Of a DNA stretch of 46,010 nucleotides, positions 23,623 through 33,629 are shown one piece after another. Location: NCBI GenBank assembly GCA_007694035.1, contig RECM01000115.1, positions 1 to 46,010 on the forward strand, given 5' to 3'. Below the pieces are notes generated by a model. That model searched no databases. It had not been told where the DNA came from and saw only the letters and a program-made list of their open reading frames with translations. How positions within the stretch are numbered: position 1 is the stretch's first letter; the number at the start of each line of letters is the position of its first letter. The DNA is from Balneolaceae bacterium (GTDB lineage Bacteria > Bacteroidota > Rhodothermia > Balneolales > Cyclonatronaceae). Made by a program: the position numbers and the translations under genes.

Positions 23623-24009
23623 GTGGTACTGATCCGTTTTATTGCCAATATATTGTGGTTTTTTTTGGGAGGCGGTGTTTTCATTGCCCTCGGTTATCTG
23701 CTTGGAGGCCTGGCCCTGTGCCTGACCATAATCGGAATCCCCCTGGGTATACAGACCCTGAAGCTGGCACGGGTTGGGGTGGCACCGTTCGGGCTGGATA
23801 TTGTAGAAATACCCGGGCGCAACGGCAGCATCAACTTCATCCTGAATATAATCTGGCTCATCTTCGGCGGCATCTGGATCGTGATAACCCATATCGTGTT
23901 TGGTATCAGCACAGCCATTACAATTATCGGCATCCCATTCGCCATTCAGCATCTTAAACTGGCCGAACTGAGCCTCACACCATTCGGGAAGAGGATCGTT
24001 AGCCCATGA
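23623..24009 (+). CDS. yccF: YccF-family (DUF307) inner membrane protein
   Basis: This is a 128-residue membrane protein made of two tandem copies of the same ~60-residue unit. The first has LWFFLGGGVFIALGYLLGG, then TIIGIPLGIQTLKLARVGVAPFG. The second has IWLIFGGIWIVITHIVFG, then TIIGIPFAIQHLKLAELSLTPFG. That internal duplication with I-x-x-I-G-I-P and P-F-G motifs defines the YccF family, whose function is unknown. The start is placed at GTG 23623 because AGGAG (23611-23615) sits seven bases upstream. The conserved domain also begins at once; a longer reading from ATG 23476 adds 49 unrelated residues. The gene ends about 75 bases before the cobalamin riboswitch and is probably a separate transcription unit. 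Confidence 0.88.
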   Translation: MVLIRFIANILWFFLGGGVFIALGYLLGGLALCLTIIGIPLGIQTLKLARVGVAPFGLDIVEIPGRNGSINFILNIIWLIFGGIWIVITHIVFGISTAITIIGIPFAIQHLKLAELSLTPFGKRIVSP

Positions 24010-24084
24010 GCTATTGGGTTCAGGAACTGAAAAGCTTTTTGAATTTACCCGTCCCCGCCTTATCATTACTCCATCAGATGTTTA

Positions 24085-24265
24085 CAGCATTCGGTTCTTC
24101 AGATGAAGATTAAAAGGGAACCCCGTTCAAATCGGGGGCTGTACCCGCAACTGTGATCCGCACCACCCCGGTGGTGAGGTTCCGGCCAACTCTAACGCCA
24201 CTGTTCCGGTTCAATGGAATGGGAAGGCAGCCGGAGCCAGGAGAGCCAGGAGACCTGCCGCGTTC
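24085..24265 (+). promoter_or_regulatory. Cobalamin (vitamin B12) riboswitch
   Basis: The leader of the following receptor gene shows the conserved parts of a cobalamin riboswitch in order. AAAAGGGAACCCCG with AAATCGGGGGCTG (24112-24140) is followed by the core TACCCGCAACTGTGATCC (24142-24159). The strong hairpin CACCACCCCGGTGGTG (24161-24176) is followed by AACGCCACTG (24194-24203) and finally the B12 box AGCCAGGAGACCTGCC (24244-24259). Binding of adenosyl- or methylcobalamin normally lowers expression of the downstream uptake genes. The outer limits are approximate. It lies 40-220 bases before the ATG of the BtuB-like receptor and points the same way. A longer open frame from 24153 runs through it and is an artefact. 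Confidence 0.95.
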
Positions 24266-24273
24266 TGTTTCCA

Positions 24274-24301
24274 CTGAAAACTTTCGGGCTAAAAGTTTCA
24301 G
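24274..24301 (+). promoter_or_regulatory. Hairpin immediately upstream of the BtuB-like start codon
   Basis: CTGAAA (24274-24279) pairs with TTTCAG (24296-24301) and, past a one-base bulge, CTTT pairs with AAAG around a seven-base loop. The stem ends one base before the ATG at 24303, so it could block ribosome entry. It may be the expression-platform element through which the riboswitch controls translation. There is no U-tract after it, which argues against a terminator. Confidence 0.45.
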
Positions 24302-24302
24302 T

Positions 24303-26345
24303 ATGTTATTGACCAGAATACCCCTACGAATTTTTTCGCTGCTCATCGTGTATGCACTCGTGTCTGCTGCGGGATTGGTGTGCGCACAGGATATTCCACC
24401 TCCGGATATACCCGAAGCGGAGGTGATGCCGCAGCCCGGGTTGATGCCGGCGCGGGGTTTGGTTCGGATTGATGCCGTAACTGCCTATTCATCCGCTGTA
24501 CTCCCCGATACCGTACACCTTGAGGAGATCCGGGTAGAGGCCACACGGCTCTTTCTCGAAGACCGGCTGCATGCGGTACGCATCTTCCGGGCCGACAGTT
24601 CACTTGTACAACGCTACCGGGGTGCGCCGCTCTCGTCGGTTATCGAAAACGAATTTCCGCTTGTGGTGCGTAATTATGGACCGGCGGGCATCTCCTCCAT
24701 CTCGGTGCGTGGCTTCGGGCCCGGGCAGACCCAGATACTGTGGGAGGGCATACCGGTTAATCATCCCATGGTGGGGCAGACCGACCTGGCTCTGTATCCC
24801 GCATCCGCGTTTAGTTCGGTGGAATTTGTGCCCGGTAACAGCGCGGCCGCCTACGGGTCGGGCAGCATTGCCGGTACTGTCCATCTGGGCAGCGGCTCTG
24901 CCTGGCGCGGTGCGTCGGTTACACGCACAGTGGGCGACTACGGACTCACCCGCGCCGGCATGGACATCACCGATTTCTCTGGGCCCTATACGATTTCTCT
25001 GGGCGCATCGGGCTTCAGCTCTCAGAACGATTATGGGTATTTCGACCGCATCAGGCAGAGGGATGCCCGCCGGGCCAATGCCGACAAAGAAGCGTTCAGC
25101 CTCAACGGCAGGGTAGCATATGCGAACGGTGGCTGGAAGGCCGGGTCAGCGGTCTGGTCGGGCTACAACCGCGGCGGTGTGCCGGGATCTGTAATTGCCG
25201 GGCGTACGGCGGCCAGGCAGAACGATAACTGGCTCCGATGGGCTGGAAATGCCGAATACAGACATGAAACTACGCGGTACTACACCCACGGTTATTACTC
25301 GCGCCACAATCTCGACTACCTTGATGAGCGATCCCGCATCGACAGCCGCAGTATAAGCCATGCCACTGGCCTGACAGCAGGGTTGACCAGCTACATCAGC
25401 AGCTGGATTACGCTGAACGGGCTGCTTCAGGGCGGCCGGCAGTGGATTGACACCAATAACTACGACCGCATCAGGGGACGAACGTACGGCGCCGCGGCAA
25501 TGACCGGTGTGGTGGAACTGCCCGGAGGGTTCAGGCTGTTTCCCGGGCTGAGATCCGACCTCTATTCCGATTTCGGCCTGGCGCTGAGCCCCTCGATCGG
25601 CATCAACCTGGAGCTGTTCGATCGTATTCTGATACTGCGTGCCCAATACAGCAATGATTTTAGTGCACCGTCTATGAACGACCTGTTCTGGTCGCCGGGC
25701 GGCAATCCCGACCTGAAACCTGAACGGGGCATAAGTGTTGAGGCAGGCGCATCCCTGGCCTGGAAATACCGGTCGTTGTTCCGTATCGCCCTCGACGGAA
25801 CCGTGTACCGTACTAAATTCCGCGATGGAATCCGGTGGGCGCCGGTGAGCGGATCGGTTTGGTCGCCGGCGAATGTGGCCGGACTGGTGGCCGAAGGGAT
25901 TGAACTGAACCAGGAGTTTACCCTGTGGCTGGCCGGGGTAAGGCTGGATATTGGCAATATGTGGATGCAGACCGGCATCTCATCCGATACGCCCAGGTTC
26001 GATGGCGACCCGGCTGTTGGACGTCAGCTTCCGTATGTGCCTGAACGCACGTTCAAAACCGTCATTTCGGTCAGCCACCGCTTTTTTACACTGTTTGGCA
26101 ACCGTATTTATACCGGCGAACGCTTTACCACGGCCGATCACAGCAGCCCGCTCGATCCTCTTGATGCGTTCACAGTGATCAACGCCGGGATATCGGTCAC
26201 CATAGGCTGGCGGAATTTCTACACAACAGCCGGGCTCATATTCAGAAACCTGTTCGACGAGGAGTATGAGATGATCGCTTGGTACCCCATGCCATTGTCG
26301 AACAGGGAGCTCAGCATCACCATCGGTTACAGGCCACGGCAGTAG
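24303..26345 (+). CDS. btuB: BtuB-like TonB-dependent cobalamin receptor
   Basis: This is a 680-residue outer-membrane receptor predicted to take up corrinoids with energy from TonB. A signal peptide (LLTRIPLRIFSLLIVYALVS) ends near GLVCAQ. The N-terminal plug domain shows VHLEEIRVEATRL (TonB-box region), NYGPAGISSISVRGFGPGQ, ILWEGIPVNHPMVGQTDL and the closing NSAAAYGSGSIAGTVHL. The rest is an antiparallel barrel ending in NRELSITIGYRPRQ. It has no carboxypeptidase-like N-terminal domain, in contrast to the receptor at 33879. The ATG at 24303 is chosen because it opens the signal peptide and lies just after the cobalamin riboswitch. The riboswitch and the BtuG-like gene downstream support B12 as the ligand; sequence alone would only give 'TonB-dependent receptor'. 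Confidence 0.9.
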   Translation: MLLTRIPLRIFSLLIVYALVSAAGLVCAQDIPPPDIPEAEVMPQPGLMPARGLVRIDAVTAYSSAVLPDTVHLEEIRVEATRLFLEDRLHAVRIFRADSSLVQRYRGAPLSSVIENEFPLVVRNYGPAGISSISVRGFGPGQTQILWEGIPVNHPMVGQTDLALYPASAFSSVEFVPGNSAAAYGSGSIAGTVHLGSGSAWRGASVTRTVGDYGLTRAGMDITDFSGPYTISLGASGFSSQNDYGYFDRIRQRDARRANADKEAFSLNGRVAYANGGWKAGSAVWSGYNRGGVPGSVIAGRTAARQNDNWLRWAGNAEYRHETTRYYTHGYYSRHNLDYLDERSRIDSRSISHATGLTAGLTSYISSWITLNGLLQGGRQWIDTNNYDRIRGRTYGAAAMTGVVELPGGFRLFPGLRSDLYSDFGLALSPSIGINLELFDRILILRAQYSNDFSAPSMNDLFWSPGGNPDLKPERGISVEAGASLAWKYRSLFRIALDGTVYRTKFRDGIRWAPVSGSVWSPANVAGLVAEGIELNQEFTLWLAGVRLDIGNMWMQTGISSDTPRFDGDPAVGRQLPYVPERTFKTVISVSHRFFTLFGNRIYTGERFTTADHSSPLDPLDAFTVINAGISVTIGWRNFYTTAGLIFRNLFDEEYEMIAWYPMPLSNRELSITIGYRPRQ

Positions 26346-26428
26346 CGAAATCAGGCGTATTGCAGCCGGGTCGCATAACAGATCATTTCTTTAAATAACC
26401 CATCACAGAACGTAAAAAGAGAACTTAT

Positions 26429-27784
26429 ATGAACAATTTATTACGGCTTTGCATCCTTTCACTGGGCATTTCAATCATTTTTGCCAGTCCGGTAATGTCG
26501 CAAAAAACCCTTGAGGGCATTTATGTGATCAATGAGGGGGCTTTTCTGCAGGGTAACGCATCGGTAACCCGGTACGATGCGGCCAGCGCCACGGTAACAC
26601 AGAACGCGTTTTTTGCCAAAAATGGGCGTCCCCTGGGGGATGTGGCCAACAGCGCATCCATCATCGGCGACTACCTGTACATCGTGGTGAACAACAGCCA
26701 TGCGGTGGAGGTGGCCGATAAAAACGACCTGAGGTCGGTTGCCCGCATCGAAATTGACGATACCAACGGTGGAAGCCCCCGGCAGCTGTTGCAGGTCGAC
26801 GAAAACCGGGCTTTTGTGACCAATCTGTTCGATAACTCCATTTCTGTGATCGACCTGACCACGAATACCGTAACCAATACGTTCGCGGTAACCGGTTTCC
26901 CTGAAGGATTGGTAATGGCCGCAGGGAAAGTGTTTGTGGCGCTGAGCGGTCTCGGCGGGGGGAATTCGGTGGCCGTTGTGGATCCGGTTGCCATGCAGGT
27001 TACCAACACCATAGAAGTCGGCGATAATCCCCAGGTGATCCGGGTGCACAGCAGCGGCAGTGTGTGGGTGCTCTGCACCGGTGATTATGGTTTCGATGAA
27101 AACTTCAATTTCGATCCCGACCGGGAAACCTTCGGTGAGATACACATCATCGATCCGGCTGAGGAGGCAACGGTCAGGGTTATCGAAACCGGCGGACATC
27201 CAACCGATATGAAATTCCATGAGGCATCGGAAACGCTGTATGTACTCAACAACGGGATTCAGGTTGTTAATACGGTAACCTACGAGGCAGGGGAAGAAAA
27301 TCTGATCAGCCGCTTTTTGAACTCCTTCTCCATTATCGATGCCGATGAGCCCATGCTGATTGGTGGTGTTGCACCCGATTTCAGTTCTGCCGGCCGGGCA
27401 GTGATGTACAGTATTGAGGGCGTGGCCGTCGACAGCTTTGCAACCGGAATTGGCCCACGGGATTTTGTAATAAAGTACACCGAAAGCCCGGTATCAGTTC
27501 GTGATGATGGGCATTTGCCGGCCGCTTTTTCACTGGGGCAGAACTACCCTAACCCTTTCAATCCATCTACAGTGATTCCGTTCGAACTGGCCGCCGGATC
27601 GGTGGTAAGCCTGAGTGTTTTTGATTTGACAGGGCGCAGGGTTGCCACACTGGCTGAGGGGCGCTATGCTGCGGGAAGACATTCGGTGGTGTTCAATGCC
27701 ATGGGTCTTGCTTCGGGGGTATACGTTACAAGGCTTGAGGCCGGGGGAGAGGTTGCGGTCGGTAAAATAGTGCTGGTAAGATAA
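26429..27784 (+). CDS. BtuG-like beta-propeller surface protein with T9SS sorting domain
   Basis: The 451-residue secreted protein has a signal peptide (LCILSLGISIIFASPVMSQ), a YncE/DUF5074-like propeller (residues ~27-350) and a T9SS type A sorting domain from residue 367 (FSLGQNYPNPFNPSTVIPFE to the last strand VGKIVLVR). The propeller start GIYVINEGAFLQGNASVTRY and AKNGRPLGDVANSASIIGDY resembles BtuG, the extremely tight B12-binding surface protein that caps BtuB in Bacteroides. BtuG there is a lipoprotein; here the lipobox is absent and the C-terminal domain implies export through the type IX system and surface attachment. The gene follows the riboswitch-controlled receptor by 83 bases with no terminator, so it is probably under the same control. 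B12 binding itself is inferred. Confidence 0.85.
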   Translation: MNNLLRLCILSLGISIIFASPVMSQKTLEGIYVINEGAFLQGNASVTRYDAASATVTQNAFFAKNGRPLGDVANSASIIGDYLYIVVNNSHAVEVADKNDLRSVARIEIDDTNGGSPRQLLQVDENRAFVTNLFDNSISVIDLTTNTVTNTFAVTGFPEGLVMAAGKVFVALSGLGGGNSVAVVDPVAMQVTNTIEVGDNPQVIRVHSSGSVWVLCTGDYGFDENFNFDPDRETFGEIHIIDPAEEATVRVIETGGHPTDMKFHEASETLYVLNNGIQVVNTVTYEAGEENLISRFLNSFSIIDADEPMLIGGVAPDFSSAGRAVMYSIEGVAVDSFATGIGPRDFVIKYTESPVSVRDDGHLPAAFSLGQNYPNPFNPSTVIPFELAAGSVVSLSVFDLTGRRVATLAEGRYAAGRHSVVFNAMGLASGVYVTRLEAGGEVAVGKIVLVR

Positions 27785-28573
27785 AAAGGTATTCCGGGCA
27801 CATGCAGTACCATGGCCTGGTGATTTTCCGGGCAGGCAGGCCAGTGTTACGGTACAGCATGAATCATAACAAATAACATAGAAATTGTTGATGCTCTGGT
27901 GGCATTTAATACGATTTAAATGTGTAATAAAATAATTAATAATTGAATGTATAAACATATAATTATAAAAATGCATTTATACATAACTTGCTTTGTGTTA
28001 ATTAATTGTTAAGTGCGCTCTATTTAAGATGAAAGGGTTGACCATACGTAAATAGTTTATTGTAAGTAATTGTAAGAAACGGTATCAGGGAGATTGCCAT
28101 GTATGCGTTTAGATGGAATCAGATATCCACAATATTTTTTTTTGATGATTAATCACTACTCCCCGGGTAAGTGTTTTTACTGAATTTCCCGCCACATTCC
28201 TGCAGGTTTATGATTTCAGGGCTGAATAATACTTTAAGCGATTGATATTATTACTTGGATGAGGGTAAAAAATTGGTTGTGACAGGTGGTTTTGATGGCT
28301 TCAGCTTTTAAGCTTGTATACCGGGCGCAACTGCCATGCCATGCCGCTATGAAAAAGACATTAGTTATTAACATGTTGTCCACAATCACCGACAGGATTC
28401 GGCAGGCTCAGAAGTTTGTATTTTTTGTCAACATCTTTGTTGAAAAGTTGTTGAAAAAAAGGTCATTTTTTAGTTGTCCGTTGTCATAATGCCGTCTATA
28501 TTTTACCTCCCGGGTTAGCACACCCAACACACATTTTAGCAAAAAAAATCAACCCCGAACGTCTTGTAACAAC
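27785..28573. other. Long intergenic region upstream of nrdJ
   Basis: This stretch of about 790 bases has no convincing gene. The part at 27890-28010 is very AT-rich. A 67-codon frame (28286-28489) has no family features. A DnaA-box-like TTGTCCACA (28376-28384, one mismatch to the consensus) and a direct repeat of GTTGAAAA near 28439-28457 are visible. No second cobalamin riboswitch is seen before the B12-dependent reductase. The nrdJ promoter must lie here, but no motif can be assigned with confidence. Confidence 0.45.
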
Positions 28574-31500
28574 ATGAAATTTACCCGTCATTACACCCAG
28601 GATTCCTGGAACACTCCATACGACTCGATTAACTTCGAATCACGCAAGTCAGAAATCAGGAATCCGGATGGCTCCACCGTGTTCATCATGCAGAATGTGA
28701 TGGTACCGAAAACATGGTCGCAGGTGGCAACCGACATCATCGCCCAGAAATATTTCCGTAAGGCCGGTGTGCCTGTGAAGCTGAAAAAAGTGGCCGAAAA
28801 GGGTGTGCCGAAATGGCTTCAGCGGTCAGAGGCCGACGAGACTGCCCTTGCGAAACTGCCGGCAGAAGAGCGCTATACCCACGAGACCGACAGCCGTCAG
28901 GTGTTCAGTCGCCTGGCAGGTTGCTGGACCTACTGGGGCTGGAAGCACGATTATTTTGAAAACGAAAAGGCTGCACGGGTTTTCTACGACGAGCTGTGCT
29001 ATTCGCTCGCAACCCAGGCAACCGCTCCGAACAGCCCACAGTGGTTCAACACCGGCCTGCATTGGGCATACGGCATAAACGGTCCGGCCCAGGGCCACTA
29101 TTATGTGGATGCCAAAACCGGCAAGCTGATGAAATCAGAGGATGCCTATACCCATCCTCAGCCCCATGCCTGTTTTATTCAGAGTATTAACGACGATCTG
29201 GTGAACGATGGCGGCATCATGGACCTCTGGGTTCGCGAGGCGCGTCTTTTTAAGTACGGATCAGGAACCGGTACCAATTTCTCGGAGCTGCGCGGATCGA
29301 ATGAAAGCCTGAGCGGCGGCGGGCGCTCCTCAGGTCTGATGAGCTTCCTGAAGATCGGCGACCGGGCGGCCGGCGCCATCAAGTCGGGCGGTACCACCCG
29401 CCGGGCGGCCAAAATGGTAACACTCGACCTCGACCATCCCGATATAGAAGAGTACATCAACTGGAAAGTGCTCGAAGAGCAGAAAGTTGCCGCGCTGGTA
29501 TCCGGATCGAAAAACTGCGAAAAACACCTTAAAAGCATTATCAAACTGGCCCACAAGCCGATTGAGATCGAAGGCCGCACCTACAACGGTGCCGTGAGCC
29601 GCGATCCGCTCAAGAACAAGGAGCTGGCAAAAGCCATTCGTGAGGCCCGCCGCAGCGATGTGCCACAAAATTACATCCAGCGCGTACTGCAGCTGGCAGG
29701 GCAGGGGTACACCGACATCGATTTCGATACCTACGATACCGACTGGAACTCCGAAGCCTACAATACGGTAAGCGGGCAGAACTCAAACAACTCGGTGCGT
29801 ATCCCCAATTCCTTTATGGAGGCCGTAAAAAACGACGGCGACTGGAACCTGTACGGCCGGATTGAAAAACGCAAGGCCAGAGCCGAAGGCCGCGAGCCCA
29901 AACCGATGAAAACCCTCCGCGCTGCCGAGCTGTGGGACCAGATTGCCTACGCCGCTTGGAGCTGCGCCGATCCCGGTACCCAGTACCACGATACCATCAA
30001 CGAGTGGCATACCTGCCCGGCCGACGGCGAAATCAAGGCGAGCAACCCCTGCTCCGAGTATATGTTTCTCGACAACACCGCCTGCAACCTGGCCTCGCTG
30101 AACCTGATCAAATTCCACGATTTTGAAACCGGGCAGTTCGATGTGGAGGGCTTCCGCTACTCCACCCGACTCTGGACAGTCGTACTCGAGATTTCAGTGC
30201 TTATGGCACAGTTTCCGTCGAAAGAGATCGCCGAGCTTTCCTATAAATTCCGTACCCTCGGCCTCGGTTATGCCAACATCGGCACCCTGCTTATGGTGCA
30301 GGGCATACCGTACGACAGCAAGCAGGGCATGGCCCTGTGCGGCGCCATTACCGCCATCATGCACATGACCAGCTACGCCACCAGCGCCGAGATGGCGAAA
30401 GAACTCGGCACATTCCCCGGTTATGAGAACAACAAAGAGCACATGCTCCGCGTGATCCGCAACCACCACCGCGCCGCCTGGAACGCGTCGCCCGAAGATT
30501 ATGAAGGCCTGAGCATCCTGCCCCTCGGCATCGATGCCAGCATTTGTCCCGGTTATCTGCTCAGGGCCGCCCGCGAAGATGCCGACCGAGCCCTGAAACT
30601 CGGCGAGATGCACGGCTACCGCAACGCACAGGTTACCGTGATCGCGCCAACCGGCACCATTGGCCTGGTAATGGACTGCGATACCACGGGCATCGAACCC
30701 GACTTCGCACTGGTGAAATTCAAAAAGCTGGCCGGTGGCGGGTACTTCAAAATTATGAACCAGAGCGTGCCTCATGCGCTGCGTAAACTCGGCTATGATG
30801 ATAAGAAGATCGACGAAATCATCAAATATGCCAAGGGCCACGGCACCTTCAGGGGCTGCCCGTCCATCAATCACGACAAGCTGGAAGCCCTCGGTTTTAC
30901 CGCCGACAAGATCGAAGCCATAGAGGCGGCCCTGCCTGGTGCGTTCGAGATCAAGTTCGCATTCAACCAGTGGACCCTCGGCGAGGATTTCTGCAGGGAT
31001 GTGCTCGGTATCACCGACGAGCAGCTTGGCGACTGGAATTTCGACATGCTCAGGCACCTCGGCTTTACGCGCCGCGAAGTGGAAGACGCCAACGACTATG
31101 TTTGCGGTACAATGACCGTTGAGGGTGCTCCCCACCTGAAAGATGAGCACCTGCCGGTATTCGACTGTGCCAACAAGTGCGGACGTAAAGGCCAGCGCTC
31201 CATCTCGGCCGAAGGCCATATCATGATGATGGCGGCAGCCCAGCCCTTTATCTCCGGCGCCATCTCAAAAACCATCAACCTGGTGAACGAGGCCGATGTG
31301 GATGACTTCAAAAGCGCCTACATGCTCTCCTGGGAGATGATGCTCAAGGCCAATGCCCTGTACCGCGACGGCTCGAAACTGAGCCAGCCGCTTAACACGA
31401 TGAGCGAAATTTTTGAGGAGATTGAGGAGGAAGAAGAAGAGGCCAAAGCATCCGTTGATCCCGAGACCACCCAGGCCCAGGATGTAGTGGTAAAAACGGC

Positions 31501-32206
31501 CGAGCGAATCATCCACAAATATGTGGCCCACCGCAAGCGTCTGCCGAACCGCCGTGGCGGCTACACGCAGAAATGCAAGATTGGTGGCCAGAGCGTCTAT
31601 CTGCGTACCGGCGAGTACGAAAACGGCCAGCTCGGCGAGATATTCATCGACATGCACCGCGAGGGTGCGGCCTTCAGAAGCCTGATGAACTGTTTCGCCA
31701 TCTCCATCTCCCTCGGCCTGCAGCATGGTGTGCCGCTCGAGGAATTTGTTGATGCGTTCGTGTTCACCAAATTTGAGCCCAGCGGATCCGTTATCGGTAA
31801 CCCGCATATCAAAATGACAACCTCGGTAATCGACTACATCTTCCGCGAGATGGCAGTGACCTACCTCGGCCGCGAAGATCTCGCTCACGTGGCCCCCGAG
31901 GAGATCATGAACCGCACACTGCGTCCCGCCGACGCGCCCGATCCGAATGAATTTCAGCCGGTTGTTCACGTGGCCCCCGCCGAAACAGTGGTGAACCGCG
32001 AAGCACCGGGCGTTGAAGTGAACGAACCGGTACCGGCCAGCACCACCGCGGCCGCAAAGCCGTCGCAATTTGTTGCCAAGTACAACCGCGCCAAGCAGAT
32101 GGGCTACACCGGCGATATCTGCGGCGACTGCGGCAGCATGACCATGGTGCGCAACGGTACCTGTTTAAAGTGCGAAACCTGTGGCGCCACCAGCGGGTGT
32201 TCTTAG
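28574..32206 (+). CDS. nrdJ: Adenosylcobalamin-dependent (class II) ribonucleoside-diphosphate reductase
   Basis: This 1210-residue enzyme converts ribonucleotides to deoxyribonucleotides, using adenosylcobalamin to form the active-site thiyl radical without oxygen or a second subunit. Seen in order are [15 protein letters not shown] and [16 protein letters not shown] (substrate-site cysteine), [15 protein letters not shown], and the finger-loop region [18 protein letters not shown] with C493. Then come [19 protein letters not shown], a glutamate-rich hinge ([12 protein letters not shown], ~residue 950) and the C-terminal cysteine cluster [16 protein letters not shown] and GCS. This pattern is that of vitamin B12-dependent NrdJ. 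It depends on corrinoid supply, and the riboswitch, receptor and BtuG-like genes lie just upstream. A strong terminator follows. No class I or III reductase genes are in the window. Confidence 0.97.
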   Translation: MKFTRHYTQDSWNTPYDSINFESRKSEIRNPDGSTVFIMQNVMVPKTWSQVATDIIAQKYFRKAGVPVKLKKVAEKGVPKWLQRSEADETALAKLPAEERYTHETDSRQVFSRLAGCWTYWGWKHDYFENEKAARVFYDELCYSLATQATAPNSPQWFNTGLHWAYGINGPAQGHYYVDAKTGKLMKSEDAYTHPQPHACFIQSINDDLVNDGGIMDLWVREARLFKYGSGTGTNFSELRGSNESLSGGGRSSGLMSFLKIGDRAAGAIKSGGTTRRAAKMVTLDLDHPDIEEYINWKVLEEQKVAALVSGSKNCEKHLKSIIKLAHKPIEIEGRTYNGAVSRDPLKNKELAKAIREARRSDVPQNYIQRVLQLAGQGYTDIDFDTYDTDWNSEAYNTVSGQNSNNSVRIPNSFMEAVKNDGDWNLYGRIEKRKARAEGREPKPMKTLRAAELWDQIAYAAWSCADPGTQYHDTINEWHTCPADGEIKASNPCSEYMFLDNTACNLASLNLIKFHDFETGQFDVEGFRYSTRLWTVVLEISVLMAQFPSKEIAELSYKFRTLGLGYANIGTLLMVQGIPYDSKQGMALCGAITAIMHMTSYATSAEMAKELGTFPGYENNKEHMLRVIRNHHRAAWNASPEDYEGLSILPLGIDASICPGYLLRAAREDADRALKLGEMHGYRNAQVTVIAPTGTIGLVMDCDTTGIEPDFALVKFKKLAGGGYFKIMNQSVPHALRKLGYDDKKIDEIIKYAKGHGTFRGCPSINHDKLEALGFTADKIEAIEAALPGAFEIKFAFNQWTLGEDFCRDVLGITDEQLGDWNFDMLRHLGFTRREVEDANDYVCGTMTVEGAPHLKDEHLPVFDCANKCGRKGQRSISAEGHIMMMAAAQPFISGAISKTINLVNEADVDDFKSAYMLSWEMMLKANALYRDGSKLSQPLNTMSEIFEEIEEEEEEAKASVDPETTQAQDVVVKTAERIIHKYVAHRKRLPNRRGGYTQKCKIGGQSVYLRTGEYENGQLGEIFIDMHREGAAFRSLMNCFAISISLGLQHGVPLEEFVDAFVFTKFEPSGSVIGNPHIKMTTSVIDYIFREMAVTYLGREDLAHVAPEEIMNRTLRPADAPDPNEFQPVVHVAPAETVVNREAPGVEVNEPVPASTTAAAKPSQFVAKYNRAKQMGYTGDICGDCGSMTMVRNGTCLKCETCGATSGCS

Positions 32207-32229
32207 AACTTACTACCCCATAACATGTG

Positions 32230-32262
32230 AAGGCCATCCGGGTAGAATCGGATGGCCTTTTT
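32230..32262 (+). terminator. Rho-independent terminator of nrdJ
   Basis: A perfect 11-bp stem (AAGGCCATCCG at 32230-32240 with CGGATGGCCTT at 32249-32259), an eight-base loop (GGTAGAAT) and a T-tract merging with the stem (32257-32262) lie 24 bases after the nrdJ stop codon. This is a textbook intrinsic terminator. It isolates nrdJ from the AraC-type regulator gene downstream. Confidence 0.92.
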
Positions 32263-32410
32263 AATATAATGCACCATTGACGGCGTATCTGATGAGATGG
32301 CTTTAAGCAGCCAGGTTGAACCGGAAATTACAGCTGATCCTTCAAACCGATAATATTCACAGCCCGTACGTTCACTACATTGGGAAAACGCTCTTATTGA
32401 TATACCAGAT

Positions 32411-33535
32411 ATGCATTACTTACTAATAATCGGAATCTTTCTGAGTTTCTTTCTTCAGTTCCTGCTGTTCTCAAAAAAAGGCAGAACTGCAGCCGATACC
32501 GTGCTCGCCGTCTGGATGTTCATTTTTGGAATTCATCTTTTTGGATTTTACCTCTACTCATTGGGGTACTGGCAAGAATACCCGCATATGATGGGCCTGA
32601 TGATACCATTGCCGCTGTTGCACGGGCCCATGCTGTTTCTGTATATACTCTACTCACTGAGGCCTGACCAGCCCTTTAACCACCGCGTGTATCTGCATTT
32701 TCTTCCTGCAATAATCATTGTGCTGCTGCTCACAGAATTCTACTTTTTCTTCACCGCTGAACAAAAACTGATGGTAGACAGGGGCGAAATCCAAAGATAT
32801 AATGTGTTGGGGAATGTTATACTCATATCCTACATAGTGTCTGGCCTGACCTATCCGGTGGTGAGCTATCGCATGCTGGGCCGTTACACAAGCATGCTCC
32901 GCGAAAATTTTGCTTATGAGGAGACCATCAACCTGAACTGGCTCAGGTATTGTATTTTTGGTATCGGGGTGGTGTACGTGGTGGCGGCAGTTGTGTCGGT
33001 AATGCGGGAGGGAATGGGCATGGATCTTGGTATCAATGCCGATATGGTAATCTACTTCTTTTGCGTTCTGTTCATATTTCTGCTGGGATTTTTCGGGATT
33101 CGTCAACAGGGAATTTTTACGGATGCCGGTCTGAATGCCAGTGAGCTGGTTGAACCCAGACAAACGGCAGAATACCGCAGATCGGGCCTGAAAGATGCGG
33201 AAGCAGCCCGTTACCACAAGACTCTTATTGACCTGATGCATCATAAAAAACCCTACCTGGAACCTAAATTGACTATCATCAGCCTTTCTGGTGAACTCGG
33301 CATTTCCGTCAACTATTTGTCCCAGGTTATCAATCAGTATGAAGGGAAGAATTTTTATGATTTTGTGAATGAGTACAGGGTGAATGAGTTTAAAAAACGG
33401 GCCGCCGACCCCGCCAACAAAAATTTCAGTATTCTTGCCATTGCATACGATTCGGGATTCAATTCCAAGTCGGCTTTCAATCAGGTGTTCAAGAAAATCA
33501 CGGGAAAAACCCCGTCAGAGTTCATCAGGGGCTAA
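32411..33535 (+). CDS. Membrane-anchored AraC-family transcription regulator
   Basis: The N-terminal ~230 residues form six or seven membrane helices (IIGIFLSFFLQFLLF, AVWMFIFGIHLFGFYLYSL, FLPAIIIVLLLTEFYFFF, YCIFGIGVVYVVAAVVSV, VIYFFCVLFIFLLGFFGI). The C-terminal ~110 residues form an AraC-type double helix-turn-helix DNA-binding domain. In it, LSGELGISVNYLSQVINQ and FSILAIAYDSGFNSKSAFNQ mark the two recognition units, and KKITGKTPSEFI closes the domain. This layout, common in Bacteroidota, fits a sensor that binds DNA from the membrane. The signal is unknown. Its likely target is the small membrane peptide and TonB-dependent receptor genes directly downstream on the same strand. Confidence 0.92.
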   Translation: MHYLLIIGIFLSFFLQFLLFSKKGRTAADTVLAVWMFIFGIHLFGFYLYSLGYWQEYPHMMGLMIPLPLLHGPMLFLYILYSLRPDQPFNHRVYLHFLPAIIIVLLLTEFYFFFTAEQKLMVDRGEIQRYNVLGNVILISYIVSGLTYPVVSYRMLGRYTSMLRENFAYEETINLNWLRYCIFGIGVVYVVAAVVSVMREGMGMDLGINADMVIYFFCVLFIFLLGFFGIRQQGIFTDAGLNASELVEPRQTAEYRRSGLKDAEAARYHKTLIDLMHHKKPYLEPKLTIISLSGELGISVNYLSQVINQYEGKNFYDFVNEYRVNEFKKRAADPANKNFSILAIAYDSGFNSKSAFNQVFKKITGKTPSEFIRG

Positions 33536-33607
33536 TTACGGTATTGATCGTACCATTGTTCTGCCGCAGGTAAGGGTTATGATATCCCGGTAAACGACAA
33601 TCGTGAA

Positions 33608-33629
33608 GTCCAATCATGCAGGATTGGAC
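33608..33629 (+). repeat. Perfect inverted repeat (8-bp stem)
   Basis: GTCCAATC (33608-33615) and GATTGGAC (33622-33629) are exact complements around a six-base spacer. No T-tract follows, so it is not an intrinsic terminator. Its position between the AraC-type regulator and the small membrane peptide makes it a candidate operator or RNA hairpin, without further support. Confidence 0.4.

Noticed and set aside
24153-24302. N-terminal extension of the BtuB-like frame
   Set aside because: It runs through the cobalamin riboswitch and precedes a clear signal peptide beginning at ATG 24303.
28376-28384. DnaA-box-like TTGTCCACA as sign of a replication origin
   Set aside because: A single site with one mismatch, without a box cluster, dnaA gene or unwinding region; expected by chance.
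28286-28489. 67-codon frame upstream of nrdJ
   Set aside because: No signal peptide, domain or coherent membrane topology, and it lies in a long low-complexity intergenic region; likely chance.
30194-31219. Minus-strand open frame of 341 codons
   Set aside because: Antisense to nrdJ, which is full length and conserved; GC-rich codon use leaves the opposite strand open.
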